In this document: piece after piece, positions 11,227-22,104 of the stretch
How positions within the stretch are numbered: position 1 is the stretch's first letter
Layout of the letters: the number at the start of each line of letters is the position of its first letter
Source: Epiperipatus broadwayi
Taxonomy: Eukaryota > Onychophora > Udeonychophora > Euonychophora > Peripatidae
NCBI GenBank assembly: GCA_028023455.1
Contig: JAQFVV010000316.1
Location: 188,001 to 252,000 of the forward strand
Length of the DNA: 64,000 nucleotides
Direction of reading: 5' to 3'
Made by a program: the position numbers and the translations under genes
The notes under the pieces: generated by a model
Told to the model about the DNA's origin: nothing
The model's database searches: none
What the model saw: the letters and a program-made list of their open reading frames with translations, nothing else

Positions 11227-12289
11227 ATATTAGATGAGTAGGTACTAGATAGGATTTTATGCACAAATCTTCTGGTATCCATTGATTACTCTGGCTTGCA
11301 CTGAGTGGCACTACAGTATGGAAAGTTTTGTCTTTTTTTAATTATTATTTACAGATGGAAATGTAATGGATGAAATCAATCATAAAATTAAACTTGGTTG
11401 GAGTGCTTTTGGTAAAAATAACAATATTAAAAAAAAAAAAAAAAAAATGCCTATGTGTTTTGAAATGAAGGTTTTTCATAAATGTGTTTAACCAGTTCTT
11501 ACTTATGGATCTGAGACTTGAACACTTAATAGCAATACAGAGACTTCAGATTGCTGAAAGAAATACAGAGAGATACATGGTAGGAGTAATAAGAGAGTGA
11601 AAACAAAATACATGGGTAAGAGAACAAAAAGCTGTTACTGACATCATTGAAAGAATTAAGAGACTGAAGTGAGATTGGGCTGGACATATTGTTAGAAGAG
11701 ATAATAATACATGGATAGTTGAAATATTAAACTGGATTCCAAGAGATCATAAAAGACATAGAAATAGACCATATGTGAGATGGATTGATGAAATAATGAA
11801 GTGCACAATGGATTAATAATGGTTGATGATGATGACAGTTTATTGTAGGAATAGGGATGGTTCTACATGGGTGAAGTTAATCAAAATACTGTAAAAAATA
11901 TATGAGCCAAAACAAGTTTTTCTAGCACTTGCTACAAAAATTTTGGATTATGACTTTTGTTTTGCATGCTGAAAGAGATTTGAAGAAGCATATTTATGTA
12001 TAAATAATGTAAATCAAAGTATTTGAATAATTTAATGTTTATATGTGTAAGTTAGTTTTGTATATTTTATTTCAAATTATATTACATACAGACAACATAC
12101 AACTAAATTGCTATATATCAATAACATAGCAAAAAAAAAAAAAAATCATTTGAAGATCATAATATGAAGTACTGCATCGGCAGTTTATAATGAACATTTT
12201 AAGAAAGCTTCACAAAAGGGTGCTTGTTTAACAAATGCAAAATAAAAAATAGTTATATAAAAAAAGTATAAAGATTTGCTATTTTAATA

Positions 12290-12480
12290 TAAACTGAGCA
12301 CTGATTATATATGTGTTTGGGAGATGATAATGTGGACCAACTGATGAGTGCTGGTTCAGCACGAAATACGTATATTGGTGATTATGTATCTTTTCTACAT
12401 TTGTGTGGTCATATGTATCAGTAGTATAAGATAATGTGAATAGTTGAAGATTGCTTGAAAGTCTGAGTTCAAATCCCCTA
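12290..12480 (+). repeat. FB-3 repeat copy joined to a tRNA-like tail
   Basis: The ribozyme-bearing core is followed by GTGATTATGTATCTTTTCTA and GTGGTCATATG, matching the right arm of the 18.3-18.7 kb copy. From 12409, ATGTATCAGTAGTATAAGAT and CTGAGTTCAAATCCCC follow. The latter resembles a tRNA B box and recurs at 36275-36352 and, more diverged, at 37.6 and 59.7 kb. This looks like two repeat families abutting. Boundaries are approximate. Confidence 0.55.
12337..12378 (+). ncRNA. Hammerhead ribozyme motif with complete core
   Basis: Every element of a type I hammerhead is present. Stem I is CCAA (12337-12340) with TTGG (12375-12378). Box CTGATGA is at 12341-12347. Stem II is GTGCTG with CAGCAC around a GTT loop (12348-12362). 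Box GAAA is at 12363-12366, and a perfect palindrome ATACGTAT (12366-12373) can make stem III between two molecules or as a minimal stem. The predicted cleavage is after A12374 (triplet ATA, an allowed NUH). A palindromic stem III is known from ribozymes in Penelope-like elements and animal retrozymes, which act as dimers. The flanking sequence matches the FB-3 repeat at 18.0-18.7 kb. Activity is untested. Confidence 0.8.
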
Positions 12481-14229
12481 TATTTAAACTTTTTTTTTCT
12501 AGAAAAAGTGAAGAGAGAAAAATGACAATAAATTCGTTAGTGACTTCTTTAAGCAAATGATATATATCAAGAATAATAAAAATAAATAAATTGAAAATAG
12601 GTAACAGAGATTTTAAAAATAGATCATTAGATATTTCAGAAAGAATTGCAGAGAATAAAAAAAGTTATAGATGGTATTAAAAAAAAGATGAATGAATTAA
12701 TATTAAATTCTCTTAGAACAGAAATGAATTATGGAAAAGTTTTTTTGGTTCTTATCAATGCGTCCGTCACATAAAATCCATTATATCGCAATTTGTGGAA
12801 TTGATGTAAGGAATGGACTGATAAAAAAAAACCCAAAATGAAGGTGGTTTAGAAAAATGAGTATATAAATAATCTCTCCCACAAAAATGCATTGGAATAA
12901 TTTCATTTTAATTTAAAGCTTTTAATATATATATACTTTAAAGTTTAAACTTAACAGATATACATTTATAATACGATGATAAATGACAAGTTTATAATAC
13001 TATAATTATTGTCATTAAATAATACGTCAATATATTTTTAATTTAAAAATAAAATTTAAAACATTAAATGTTTGATTTTTTAAATATTTTAATTAGCAAA
13101 AAAATCTTTATTATGAAATTAAGACATTATTAATCAAATACATAAATCATGTTAGTTTTCAAATACGTTGCTACACAAATCTTTTTTTTTTCTTTATAAA
13201 TAAAGTTAAGTCAATACAAAAGATGGCTACAAGCAATAATTCACTTTTCAATTTGTTACTTCAACTAATAATATTAAAATAATTATAAAATTCTGGATCT
13301 TATTATTGACTGCTTCAACATGGATGAATGAAAATGAACAGTTCCATACACTTTGTACCTTGCCTTCTTGTTAAAAGGCCAAACTGGAGCAAAACTAGCC
13401 ATGCCTGAAAGGAACTTGTTGTACCCTCCTTTTTTTTTTTTTTTAAACTGCCATGCAAAAAAGGTTTCAGGGAATTTTAAGGTTGTACCTTTAATTATTA
13501 TACTTAGCAGGAAACAAAAAGATTAAAAATACCTGCATTGTGCTGCCAGCTATATTTTAAAAACAGTAATTCCTTATACACTTGCATTCTCATCCATGCA
13601 CAAACACATATATCTATATATGATTCTTAAAAATATATATTAGACAATTACTATACTTATATGTATCACTTCTGAGACTTTTAAAGATACTTTACAGAGG
13701 ATTTTAAAAAGACTGATTGGCATAGAGAAAGTAATAAAGCCAATGAAGAATATATAGATAAAAAAATCACCTGATCTATCCTGCTAGAAAGATGGTTATT
13801 GAAACAGTATCCGGTGCAAATTTGGAGTGACAGGAGTAACCGACTTAAAAATTAAAATCTGTCATTTCTTGTGATCTAGTGTTACATGACCTCCTTAACA
13901 TCTAAGCATTTAATTATCAATATTCAAACAATGGATATAAAATACGTTGTCATTACCAGAGGAAATTACAAAGCTACAATGACTAATTATTGAATTTCTT
14001 ACAGCTAGTTGTAAAATGATAGAAATAACCGAAAGTGAACTAAATTGGAAAAAATAATGTTGATTTGGAATCATGAAAGCAATGTATTCTTGATCAGCTG
14101 AGTTCATTTGAAAAAAACAAACAAAACAAAAACACCTCTATTTTGAGAACATTTTTGTCAATTTAATCAAACGTAGTATTAGTTTTCACATAGGGAGGTG
14201 AAACAGCAATTTACATTATTACAAACAAC
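12481..14229. other. AT-rich non-coding stretch
   Basis: No gene or clear element is visible. The stretch contains poly-T runs (13180-13190, 13430-13444) and a modestly richer patch at 13320-13540 that I could not assign to any protein on either strand. Confidence 0.5.
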
Positions 14230-17200
14230 AGATTTTTTTTTTTTATCTTTCAAAAACCAAATTCATTGTACATTTAGACCATAGAAATACAGACCAAAAA
14301 GTAAAAAAAAAACAAGTAAATGATTATGAAATAGCATGCAAATAAAAAAAGGATATATTTGAGTTAATGTTTGCACAGGAAACTTTTGTGACTTGTATGT
14401 TGTTCCAAAAATAGACCATAGAAACCCAATTTGTCTAAAGTTCATAGCAGGGAAGATTAAAATGAGATGCTGTTAGTAGATAGTATTAATATCCGTGTTT
14501 GAGTTTTATGAAATGATGAACAGCAACAGCCACCCAATAAACAGCAAAGTTGCGGGGAGCTCTATCCAATTGCAATGGAGTCCCAGGTTTGTGCAGCTGT
14601 GAAGGGGTCAGCAGTGCGCATATCTCTATCCCTTTCCTTGTTTAGTATTTGGCAAAACGCTGTGAAAATATTATTCAAGGTCTCAGCCTGGAACACCAGC
14701 TTACAGCGCAATGCCCAGATGGAAAAGTTAATTATGGCCGAAAGCCGGATCTCAGAGAATATGCCCTTTTCAATTGCTGTCTTGAGGTTCATTTCAATTT
14801 GATTTCTTGTCATGTTTTGTTGAAAATGAGTTCTTAAATTGTTCAAAGTTATGCATTCGAAGAGGAAGTGATCGGTAGTCTCTTCCTGTCTTTGACACAA
14901 TGTGCAATTAGGGTCAATATCTTGCCCCCTTTTATAGTGGAGGAAGGCATTTGTTGGGAGGGCATGCAGGTTCGATTTCAATAGGAAGTCCACGATTTTT
15001 GGCGGCAACTTCCAGAGCTTGGTCATCCTTATCATTCGAGGGATGTTGATTGAAAGGCAGCTGGGGATCCTCTGTTTTTGATGGTCAAGAAGATCAAACA
15101 CTTCCCAATACGCAAGTTTTCTTTGAAATAGGGTTGATGTTGGTTTGATGTTATCAAAGATAAAGTTGATCTGCTGTTGAAGGAGCAAGGCACGTCCTCT
15201 GGGGGGTGGCCGATCAGTAGGTTGAATGTCCTTTTCCGGAAGTGGGCATTGAGCACGTTCATTTTCCTTGAAGATGTTGTAGAGTACATTATGGATGCGT
15301 TGTAAGTTGAATATAGTTAGCGAGTGTAGTGAGAGACCATTTAAAGTTTTGGGCTTTTGGAGGATTCTCAAGCTAATTACGGGTGATCGGCCCGCCCAAC
15401 ACAGTTTTCTACAGGCGGTTTCTACTTTGTTGATGAATACCTTGGTGGGGATGAACCCTGCCAAATAGTATATTATTTTTGGAAGAATGAGAGCATTTAA
15501 AAGGGCTACTTTCCCAAATAGGGAAAGGTATATTTTTGACAAAGATGCGATTGTGGTTTCAATTTTCTCTAATAATGAGTCCTGTATCTCTTTACGCATC
15601 ACCGTGGGTGTTTTTGATAGGTGAAATCCTAGAAATTTCTGTGGTGCTGCTTCAAATCCACCAGAGATCTTCTGGCCAGTAAGAATTGACCAAATAGCTG
15701 ATTTTTTTGGGTTGACAAGGAAACCAGATAATTTGGCATGGTGATCAAGAAGTTGTTTTAGCTTACCCAGTTCATCACGGGATGAAAGAAACACAACTAC
15801 ATCATCCATATAGGAGATGTGATTGATGTTCTCATTAAGTAGTGGAACAGCGATACCAGAAAACGTGGCCTCGATGTTCAACAGCATTGGATTGATATAG
15901 GCAGCAAAGAGAAGTGCACTCAGGGGAGAACCTTGGGGGATGGAGATGTAGGGCATAAAACCCGGGGCAATGCGACCATCTAGGGACAAGAACACTTCCC
16001 GATTGTAAAGAAGGTTCTCAATCATTTGAATGTATACGGGTGGTACATTTAGTTGTTCCAGAACACTGAGAAGAACATCAATTCTCACGGAGTTGAATGC
16101 CCCAGCTATATCAAGTTGGACTGCAATGGGCTGGGACTTCCTTTGTCTCCGCACATGATCGACCAGAAGTCTGAAGCGGCTGACAGCGTCAGATGTTGAA
16201 GTGCCTTTTTTTGCAAATTGATAGCGCGAAAGTTGTTTAATTATGTTATATTGAATCTTGTCTTTAATGATGCTCTCGATGATCTTTGTCAATAGAGGGA
16301 TCATCGAGATAGGACGCAGGTTATTGAGATCTGGTTGTGCATCTCGCTTCTTTAAAAAGGGTACCATAGAGATGGGACATAGGTTTATTAGGTGATGACT
16401 TCCAGTGGCGATGAGGTCTATCATTCCGTGGATTACTGGGATAGTAAAAGCTCTTAGGTGTAAAAGTAGAAATCTGGGAATTCCATGCATGCCAGGATGG
16501 ACACTTTCTGGGAGTGATTGCAGTTTGTTAAGAATATCACCATCTGTGATGTTAAGTTCCATAGGGTTGTTAGTAACAAAAACTCTACGGATGTTAGTGA
16601 CACCAATAGGTTGTAATTTTCTTTTGTAAAAGTCTCTTATTTTGGAAAGCATGGAAAGGCCGATATATTGTTTACTGTGTATCTTGATCGATGAGGGTGC
16701 CTTGTTTTGTTGGTTGGATCCTAGGGCCCATCTGATGTAACCTCGAGTCCAGCAGTGTTGATATGCTAAGTAACTGCGCGCTCGTTTAATTGATAGGTAT
16801 TCAGCCAGGGATTGTTGGGTAGCTTTGTATTGTAGTTTAAGGCGAGTGATTTCTTGGATATTTTGCCTTTGTATGGGCAAGTGTTTAAGTGTGTCGGCTA
16901 TCTTGTCTAATTGACTTAGTAATTTGAGGGGACCTTTATTATGTTGAGTGCATTTATGAATATGTGACTGTAGAATATTTATGAAGTTATTCCATTTATC
17001 ACATGGTGAAAGTGTGTTTATATTAGCAGAGTTGAATGATATGTAAATCTCAGAGATGAGTTGTATAGTGGCAGATTCCTTTGTGAGGATCCTCATTGTT
17101 CGTGGAATGTTGCCATATGAATGTGTGTTATCCACAATTCTGATAAGGACCTCTAGTGCCATGTGGTCTGTAAAGACAACAGGCCACAGGTTAGCTTCAA

Positions 17201-17296
17201 TGAAGGGAGCAAGTGAAGGAGAGAAGTATAAAAGATCAATGAGGGACTTAAACCGTGATGAATAGAATGAGAAGGCAGACACATTTTTTTTTTTTT
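14230..17296 (-). mobile_element. Tx1/L1-like LINE, 5'-truncated, recent
   Basis: The minus-strand insertion holds one 906-codon open frame and a 3' flank of about 320 bp ending in a poly-T run on the plus strand (14233-14244), which reads as a poly-A tail for the element. At the other end a run of T at 17284-17296 marks the breakpoint, and the sequence beyond returns to very AT-rich DNA with no recognisable endonuclease. Composition inside is visibly richer in G and C than both flanks, as expected for a recent arrival or a donor of different composition. I did not find a clean target duplication. Confidence 0.75.
14562..17282 (-). CDS. LINE reverse transcriptase (Tx1/L1-like), uninterrupted
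   Basis: The open frame of 906 codons starts within the C-terminal edge of an endonuclease (FKSLIDLLYFSPSL...FTDH, residues 11-40) because the front is truncated. The first codon is GTG and not a real start. Reverse transcriptase motifs follow: LRPISMIPLLTKIIE (322-336), LDIAGAFNSV with catalytic Asp391, IPQGSPLS (448-455) and the active site YMDD (491-494). A C-terminal zinc-binding segment has C793, C796, H805 and C810. Its role would be target-primed reverse transcription. All key RT residues are intact and no stop interrupts the frame, unlike every other LINE here. Assignment to Tx1/L1-like is from the PQGSPLS/YMDD context and the zf-RVT-like tail; another clade with the same layout is possible. 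Confidence 0.85.
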   Translation of the reverse strand: MSAFSFYSSRFKSLIDLLYFSPSLAPFIEANLWPVVFTDHMALEVLIRIVDNTHSYGNIPRTMRILTKESATIQLISEIYISFNSANINTLSPCDKWNNFINILQSHIHKCTQHNKGPLKLLSQLDKIADTLKHLPIQRQNIQEITRLKLQYKATQQSLAEYLSIKRARSYLAYQHCWTRGYIRWALGSNQQNKAPSSIKIHSKQYIGLSMLSKIRDFYKRKLQPIGVTNIRRVFVTNNPMELNITDGDILNKLQSLPESVHPGMHGIPRFLLLHLRAFTIPVIHGMIDLIATGSHHLINLCPISMVPFLKKRDAQPDLNNLRPISMIPLLTKIIESIIKDKIQYNIIKQLSRYQFAKKGTSTSDAVSRFRLLVDHVRRQRKSQPIAVQLDIAGAFNSVRIDVLLSVLEQLNVPPVYIQMIENLLYNREVFLSLDGRIAPGFMPYISIPQGSPLSALLFAAYINPMLLNIEATFSGIAVPLLNENINHISYMDDVVVFLSSRDELGKLKQLLDHHAKLSGFLVNPKKSAIWSILTGQKISGGFEAAPQKFLGFHLSKTPTVMRKEIQDSLLEKIETTIASLSKIYLSLFGKVALLNALILPKIIYYLAGFIPTKVFINKVETACRKLCWAGRSPVISLRILQKPKTLNGLSLHSLTIFNLQRIHNVLYNIFKENERAQCPLPEKDIQPTDRPPPRGRALLLQQQINFIFDNIKPTSTLFQRKLAYWEVFDLLDHQKQRIPSCLSINIPRMIRMTKLWKLPPKIVDFLLKSNLHALPTNAFLHYKRGQDIDPNCTLCQRQEETTDHFLFECITLNNLRTHFQQNMTRNQIEMNLKTAIEKGIFSEIRLSAIINFSIWALRCKLVFQAETLNNIFTAFCQILNKERDRDMRTADPFTAAQTWDSIAIG

Positions 17297-17960
17297 AAAG
17301 AAAAAGAGCAGAAAAATTGTTTAACATCATTAGATAACATTAAAGCTGAATTCCCAGATAAAAGAGTATCCAAAGAGCAAGATATAATATACATAAGTAA
17401 ATAAATTGAGATGTCAATGAGAATATCATGCCAAAAAAAAATAATCAAAGGATTATCAAGAATTGGATTCAAGACGTAAAGCATCCTTCTCTGAATAAAA
17501 TGACAAATCAAGTAGATTAAGATTAAAATCTGAGCTGTGGAATTGAAGAAATTTGACTGATAAGAGATGTTGGAATAAACTCTTTCTGAATACTAAACCA
17601 GTTAAACATTTCACTGTATCCAAAATTTTATTTCTAACATATACTGTATTCATCATTCAATGTCATAATATAAACTTATTCTTGCTAAAAATAAAAAAGA
17701 AAAAGATAAATTTATAGCTATTGTATTTGGACCGAAAAATTCTTAAAAGAAAGGGTAAATAATGAAAATAATTATTATGTGTAAATTTTATTATTTTTCT
17801 GAAAAAAAAAAAAAAACCCACTCCAAAAACTAAACAAAATATTAAAATAAAAGAGTTGGTAATATAAGAAAATATACTTAAAAATCATTTTCCCTCACAA
17901 AATCACCTATCTATTCATTATTAATAATAAGTTTAACTGAAAATAAAACATTAATAATTT
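17297..17960. other. AT-rich stretch upstream of the LINE
   Basis: If the LINE were full length, its endonuclease would lie here on the minus strand. Translations give only stop-rich or featureless frames, so I see no support for it. A poly-A run at 17802-17817 is present. Confidence 0.45.
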
Positions 17961-18129
17961 TTAATAGTCATTCATTAAACTAGAGATTTATCTAATAATG
18001 GAATATTTCATTATACCATTCTCACGCAAGGTAGGCACTGATTTCTATCTATTTTTAACCCCTTGTGGAAGGATGTAATCGTAAACATATGACCAAACAC
18101 GTAAAAAATATCTATGATACCTATGATGT

Positions 18130-18165
18130 ATATTCCTTGCTGAACTAACACTCATCAGTTGGCTC
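18130..18165 (-). ncRNA. Partly decayed hammerhead motif, FB-3 unit 1
   Basis: On the minus strand CCAA (18162-18159) precedes an intact CTGATGA (18158-18152) and a stem II related to the 12.3-kb copy, but the second box reads GGAA where GAAA is required. It is a mutated homologue of the complete motif at 12337-12378. Confidence 0.55.
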
Positions 18166-18506
18166 AGATCTCAATTTCTTTTACATACTTTTATCATTGT
18201 TCTGTGCAGCAAATTACTGCAGTTTAATTGATAAGTGTCAAATGTGCTGCCCTCACTTAATGAAAGTATTTAATACTTTTTACCAGCCATTCATTAAACT
18301 AGAGTTTATCCAATCATGAATAATAAATATTTCTGTAATATAATTTTCTCTACACCACTCTCATGCAAGGTAAGGGGACTGACCGGTTTCTATCCACTTT
18401 TAACAACTTGTGGAGGGGCTTAATAATAAACATATGACCAAAGACTTATGAAAAAGATCTATGATCCCAAATGCACACTTCATGCTAAACCAGGAGTGAC
18501 CAGTCT

Positions 18507-18549
18507 GGGCCAACCAATGGGAGCTGGTTCAGCATGAAAGGTGCATTTT
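18507..18549 (+). ncRNA. Decayed hammerhead motif, FB-3 unit 2
   Basis: CCAA, stem II AGCTG-GTT-CAGC, GAAA (18536-18539) and a closing TTTTGG are retained, but the CTGATGA box has become CCAATGG. Catalysis is not expected. Position at the turn of the palindrome matches unit 1. Confidence 0.5.
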
Positions 18550-18690
18550 GGAGTTCATGGATCTTTTTTTTACATCTTGGGCCATCTGTTTATGATTACA
18601 TCCCTCCACAAAGATGTTAAAAAGAAATAGAAATCAATCCCTACCTTGCATGAGAGTGGTGCAGTGAAAATTACACTATGGAAAAATACA

Positions 18691-19539
18691 ACCTATTTTA
18701 TATAATCAATATGTAATGTACATCCCATACATACTTATATTAAATATTTCTGATAATTTGAATTACATATATTTATATAAAAACAAACAAAAGATAAGAA
18801 TTTAATAATTAAACTTACAAAAGTGAAAATTTAATTCAATTTTCAATTAGCAGGATAACAAAAACTTTTATACATTAAATTGTTAAACAATTTGAATTTG
18901 GCTAATAGATGATAAAATGTTTTTAAAATAAGTGCATATTTTAATTCATCGAGTTTCATTAATATATATGTAAAATCTAATTGGTTGACAGAACAGTAAT
19001 GATTGAATAAACACCATATGGTAAAAATCTGTTTGATTACTAAAATTCCTTGTTCCTATTTTATAAAAATTAAATGTTATCACAGTAAATAATTCTAAGG
19101 TACATTACAAATTAATCCAATGTTGTTGCTTTTTTAAAAAAATAATACAGTTTATTTGAAGGTTAATAAACAATACATATTTTAAATCATTACATGTTAA
19201 ATTACTTTTTTCCCCATTTCACTTACAATTAATAAATTATTTGGGGAGAAAAAGCTATTTTTATATTATTCGATGTCAGACATATCAAATTTGTAAACAA
19301 TCAAGGGCCACAGTAAATATTATTCATTAAATTGAGAGTCATACTACAAAAAAAAAAAAACCCCTCAAAACTATGGAGGGAGCAGATTTTTTATTATTAA
19401 CATTAACATCGCAATTGCATGTAAAAAATAACCTGTGTACTATAATCATCTTACAAAAAGTATATATTTTTTCTTTTTAAGTTACATTATTTAAATAAAA
19501 TTATATAATTTTTTTAAAGAGACTTCGCAATGCTTTTCA
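18691..19539. other. AT-rich non-coding stretch
   Basis: Nothing coding or structured is visible beyond homopolymer runs, for example A at 19347-19358. Confidence 0.5.
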
Positions 19540-21300
19540 TCAATTACATTTTCAAAATTTGTTAAGTTATATTTAAAATTGATTGTATATACTCATCTGT
19601 TAATCTTGATCTTTCTGTAGTTTTATTATTTTCTTAAGTTGAAAATAACTGTTCGCCCAAATATATTACCAAACATAGGTAAAATACATTGAATTGCACA
19701 TAACACATTGGAAATTGGCCAACTGATAAATACATATAGAAATGTGGAACCACAATATCCATATATTTTGTTCCAATACAGAATCACACCGAATTTTGAT
19801 TAATTCTATATGAAAATTATCAATAGTTTCAACACCAATAGATAGAGCAGAAATAAATAGGTGAAATTGGTTTGCACATTTCCTGAAATCCAAATCTTCC
19901 AAATTCATTTTCTAATAATTTAATCTGATTAGCATATTCTGATAATTTTGATGATATTAGTAATATAGATGGGTAAGAGATGATAATAGATGGACAATTG
20001 AAATCTTAAACAGGATTCCAAGAGATTGTAAAAGACCCAGAAAGAGACCACATGTGACATGGATGGATGAAATAAGAAAGTGTGCAGGGATGATGTGAAG
20101 AGATGCTAAAGATCGGAGATGGTTTGAACTTGGAGAGACCTTCATCCTGCAGTGGATGATAATGGTTGATGATGATGAACATTTAAGATGAGATACATTT
20201 TCTTTTTGAATTTGCTTTTGCCAGAGTAATAATTTCTCTTTGAAAATATCGATATTATCAAATAATATATTAACCACATGATATTTGCCTACTGTTATCT
20301 GAAAAATCTACGTTTTTTTATTCACTGATCATCTTTTAATATTCTACATTCATAATTTTTCAATTCTAAAAAAGTAATAATTTCATCCAACAATTGAAAG
20401 AATCGCTTTAAAACTTTATGATTAGAATGTCATCGAATTTCTGTATAATAAGATAGATTAAAATATTCTAAAAATTTGCTTAAATTGGCAGCGATTAAAC
20501 CAATGTGCATGAATATAATTTACAATTTTAGATACATTTTTTATATGCCCACTATTTAAAACTTTGGAGCGCAATGTTTGCTGATGAATAAGACAATGAA
20601 AATATTGAAGAGTATTATCTTCTTATCTACACTTTTCTTTCAGTGGCGTGATAATTCCTTTTATGTCAGTCATGGCAGCAGCATCTAGTGGAAAGAAAAA
20701 TTAGCTTTTTTAAAGATAAATTGTATACTTTTAAAATTTCCATAAGTGTATTAAACATATTAGCACAAATGGTTGTATCATATGTTGGAATATTTTCCAA
20801 GAGCTCTTAAGTTCACATTACATCCATGAATAAAAACAGCCAGTTAAACTTTATCCTGTAAGTCTGTACTTTCACCAACTGCAATAGAATGTCACAAATG
20901 GAATTATTGATTTCAGTTGATTCCTTAAATTCTCAGCTACATCATTAACTCTGGTGGCAATGTTCTGAACAATACTTCCACTACTTTAATAATATAGCCA
21001 CAAATAAATTCCTCTTCAGTGAATTGTTTCAAAAACGTGCTTTCAATTAAATGCGATAGCAAATAATTAATTTTTCACAGCAGCTGCATGATCTTAAACA
21101 GGTTTGATAAACATGTTTGTTGTTGAAATATCAACTTTTAATTTGGTAAATATACCTTGTTGTTTGTGAAATGTCATTGACAAGTTATCTTCGTGAAATT
21201 TCTCAACAATTATGAATTGTATCATAGAGTCTTTTAATAGTATATTCTTTGCAAAGTGCAATAGAGTTTCTGAATATCAGATATAAAATTTTATTTTTGC
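19540..21300 (-). pseudogene. hAT transposase pseudogene (ZBED5/FAM200-like)
   Basis: Minus-strand translations in broken frames follow the order of ZBED5/FAM200-type hAT transposases. About 21.0-20.7 kb gives EEFICGYI and VGESTDLQDKV (family ESTD motif). About 20.7-20.6 kb gives a CTDGAAAMTG-like site now with MTDIKGIITPLKEKC. About 20.6 kb gives FHCLIHQQTLRSKVLN (family HC..HR..L). About 20.2 kb gives FKEKLLLWQKQIQKEN, and 19.95-19.6 kb gives the C-terminal dimerisation stretch ending YFQLKKIIKLQKDQD. An RTE 3' end at 19974-20180 interrupts it. Many stops show it is dead. It would have been a cut-and-paste transposase or a domesticated relative. Confidence 0.65.
19974..20180 (+). mobile_element. 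RTE LINE 3' end inserted in the hAT pseudogene
   Basis: The segment encodes the last part of the RTE protein (a RIPRDCKRPRKRP-like basic stretch, then MDEIRKCAG and GETFILQW) and ends in the GATGATGATGA tail. The interrupted hAT frame continues on both sides, so the LINE fragment is the younger insertion. It is severely 5'-truncated. Confidence 0.8.
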
Positions 21301-22100
21301 TTTGAATACAAAACTATTTTAATTCCAATTTTCTTAAAAAGTGCAATGTTCTTCTTCAATAAGAGTCCTTTATGAATATGAGTAAAAATGATTAATTGAA
21401 AAAGAACGAGTTAAAAATAATTGACATTAATTTAATAAATTATTAATTAGGTATCTGGCTTATGTAAAGACCATATTTTTTTTAATTGGTTGCATTAACA
21501 TTTTTTTTAAAGATTTAACGTAAACAAAAGATTTTAATATCCCCGTTATATTTGATATATGGATTTGATAGAGTTATGGGCAACTATTAATGGTGAAATT
21601 AGCATGAACTATGCAATATTAAACCACACGACTTCAATTATATCCTAACCAAAACTAAATGTAAATATGGTTCTATAACATCTATTTTTTCCCCTATACT
21701 AAATATCACATTTAAAACATGTATTTAAGTGCTGCAATTACATTTTCTTCATAATTTAAATACTATACCTATTCAATACACATGTACTGATTTTTTTCCA
21801 AGCATTTTTTATTAATAGCAGAATTAATTCCTTCCCATAAAATAAGCTTCGTAATAAAAATTATGATCAAATATAAAGGGTGGAATTACTTCAATTGCAT
21901 AAAATGCTCATAATACAAATTACAGTTTAGTTAGGTATAGTTATTTATTAATTTTTTTTCTTGATGCTGTCAAATTTGTGGTTTTTGTAATTTGTTAAAT
22001 CAACCAATTAAAATGAAGTAAGTTAAAGCAACCAATTAAACAGCATTGTGGACAAACATTCATTCAGACAACAGACAAAATAGGGATTTTATATAAGAGA
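21301..22100. other. AT-rich non-coding stretch
   Basis: No gene is supported. Possible further upstream hAT sequence could lie at 21.3-21.4 kb but has no recognisable motif. Confidence 0.45.
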
Positions 22101-22104
22101 TCAT

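Larger units (their letters stand above)
10970..11335. repeat. FB-1 palindromic repeat copy a
   Basis: The two arms are reverse complements: AAACTCTCCATACACTAGTG near 11023 against CACTACAGTATGGAAAGTTT near 11309, with matching inner blocks. It sits inside the RTE element, since the LINE sequence resumes at 11352 (ACAGATGGAAAT). The end ATCACACGATCACC matches the constant end of other copies. Flanking duplications are imperfect (ATTATTAC against ATTATTTAC). Each arm carries a hammerhead-like motif, listed separately. Confidence 0.85.
8814..11833 (+). mobile_element. Degenerate RTE-clade LINE, near full length
   Basis: Endonuclease, reverse transcriptase and C-terminal regions occur in order on the plus strand over about 3 kb, heavily disrupted by stops and frameshifts. 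The element ends in GATGATGATGA, the short tandem repeat tail typical of RTE LINEs. A palindromic repeat (about 10970-11335) interrupts the coding region between the segments that read YKYL and DGN in better copies. A poly-A run at 11428-11447 is a further internal expansion. At least six other fragments of the same family occur in the window. Confidence 0.8.
17965..18690. repeat. FB-3 palindromic repeats, two units
   Basis: AGTCATTCATTAAACTAGAG occurs at about 17968 and a diverged copy at 18287, each followed by CTCACGCAAGG/CTCATGCAAGG and a TTTTAACCCCTTGTGGA-like block. The second unit then turns back: TCCCTCCACAAAGATGTTAA, CTTGCATGAGAGTGGTG and TGAAAATTA are its reverse complement, making a foldback of about 400 bp with a decayed hammerhead core at the turn. 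The same outer arm recurs near 55430-55520. Confidence 0.75.

Noticed and set aside
14575-14837. Two plus-strand open frames over the LINE 3' part
   Set aside because: Antisense shadows of the intact LINE ORF, whose motifs are unambiguous.
16405-17265. Plus-strand frames opposite the LINE
   Set aside because: Antisense shadows; GC-richer sequence simply lacks chance stops.
17248-17656. Possible LINE endonuclease upstream of the intact RT
   Set aside because: Translations do not show the EEP catalytic motifs and composition drops to background, so I treat the LINE as 5'-truncated.
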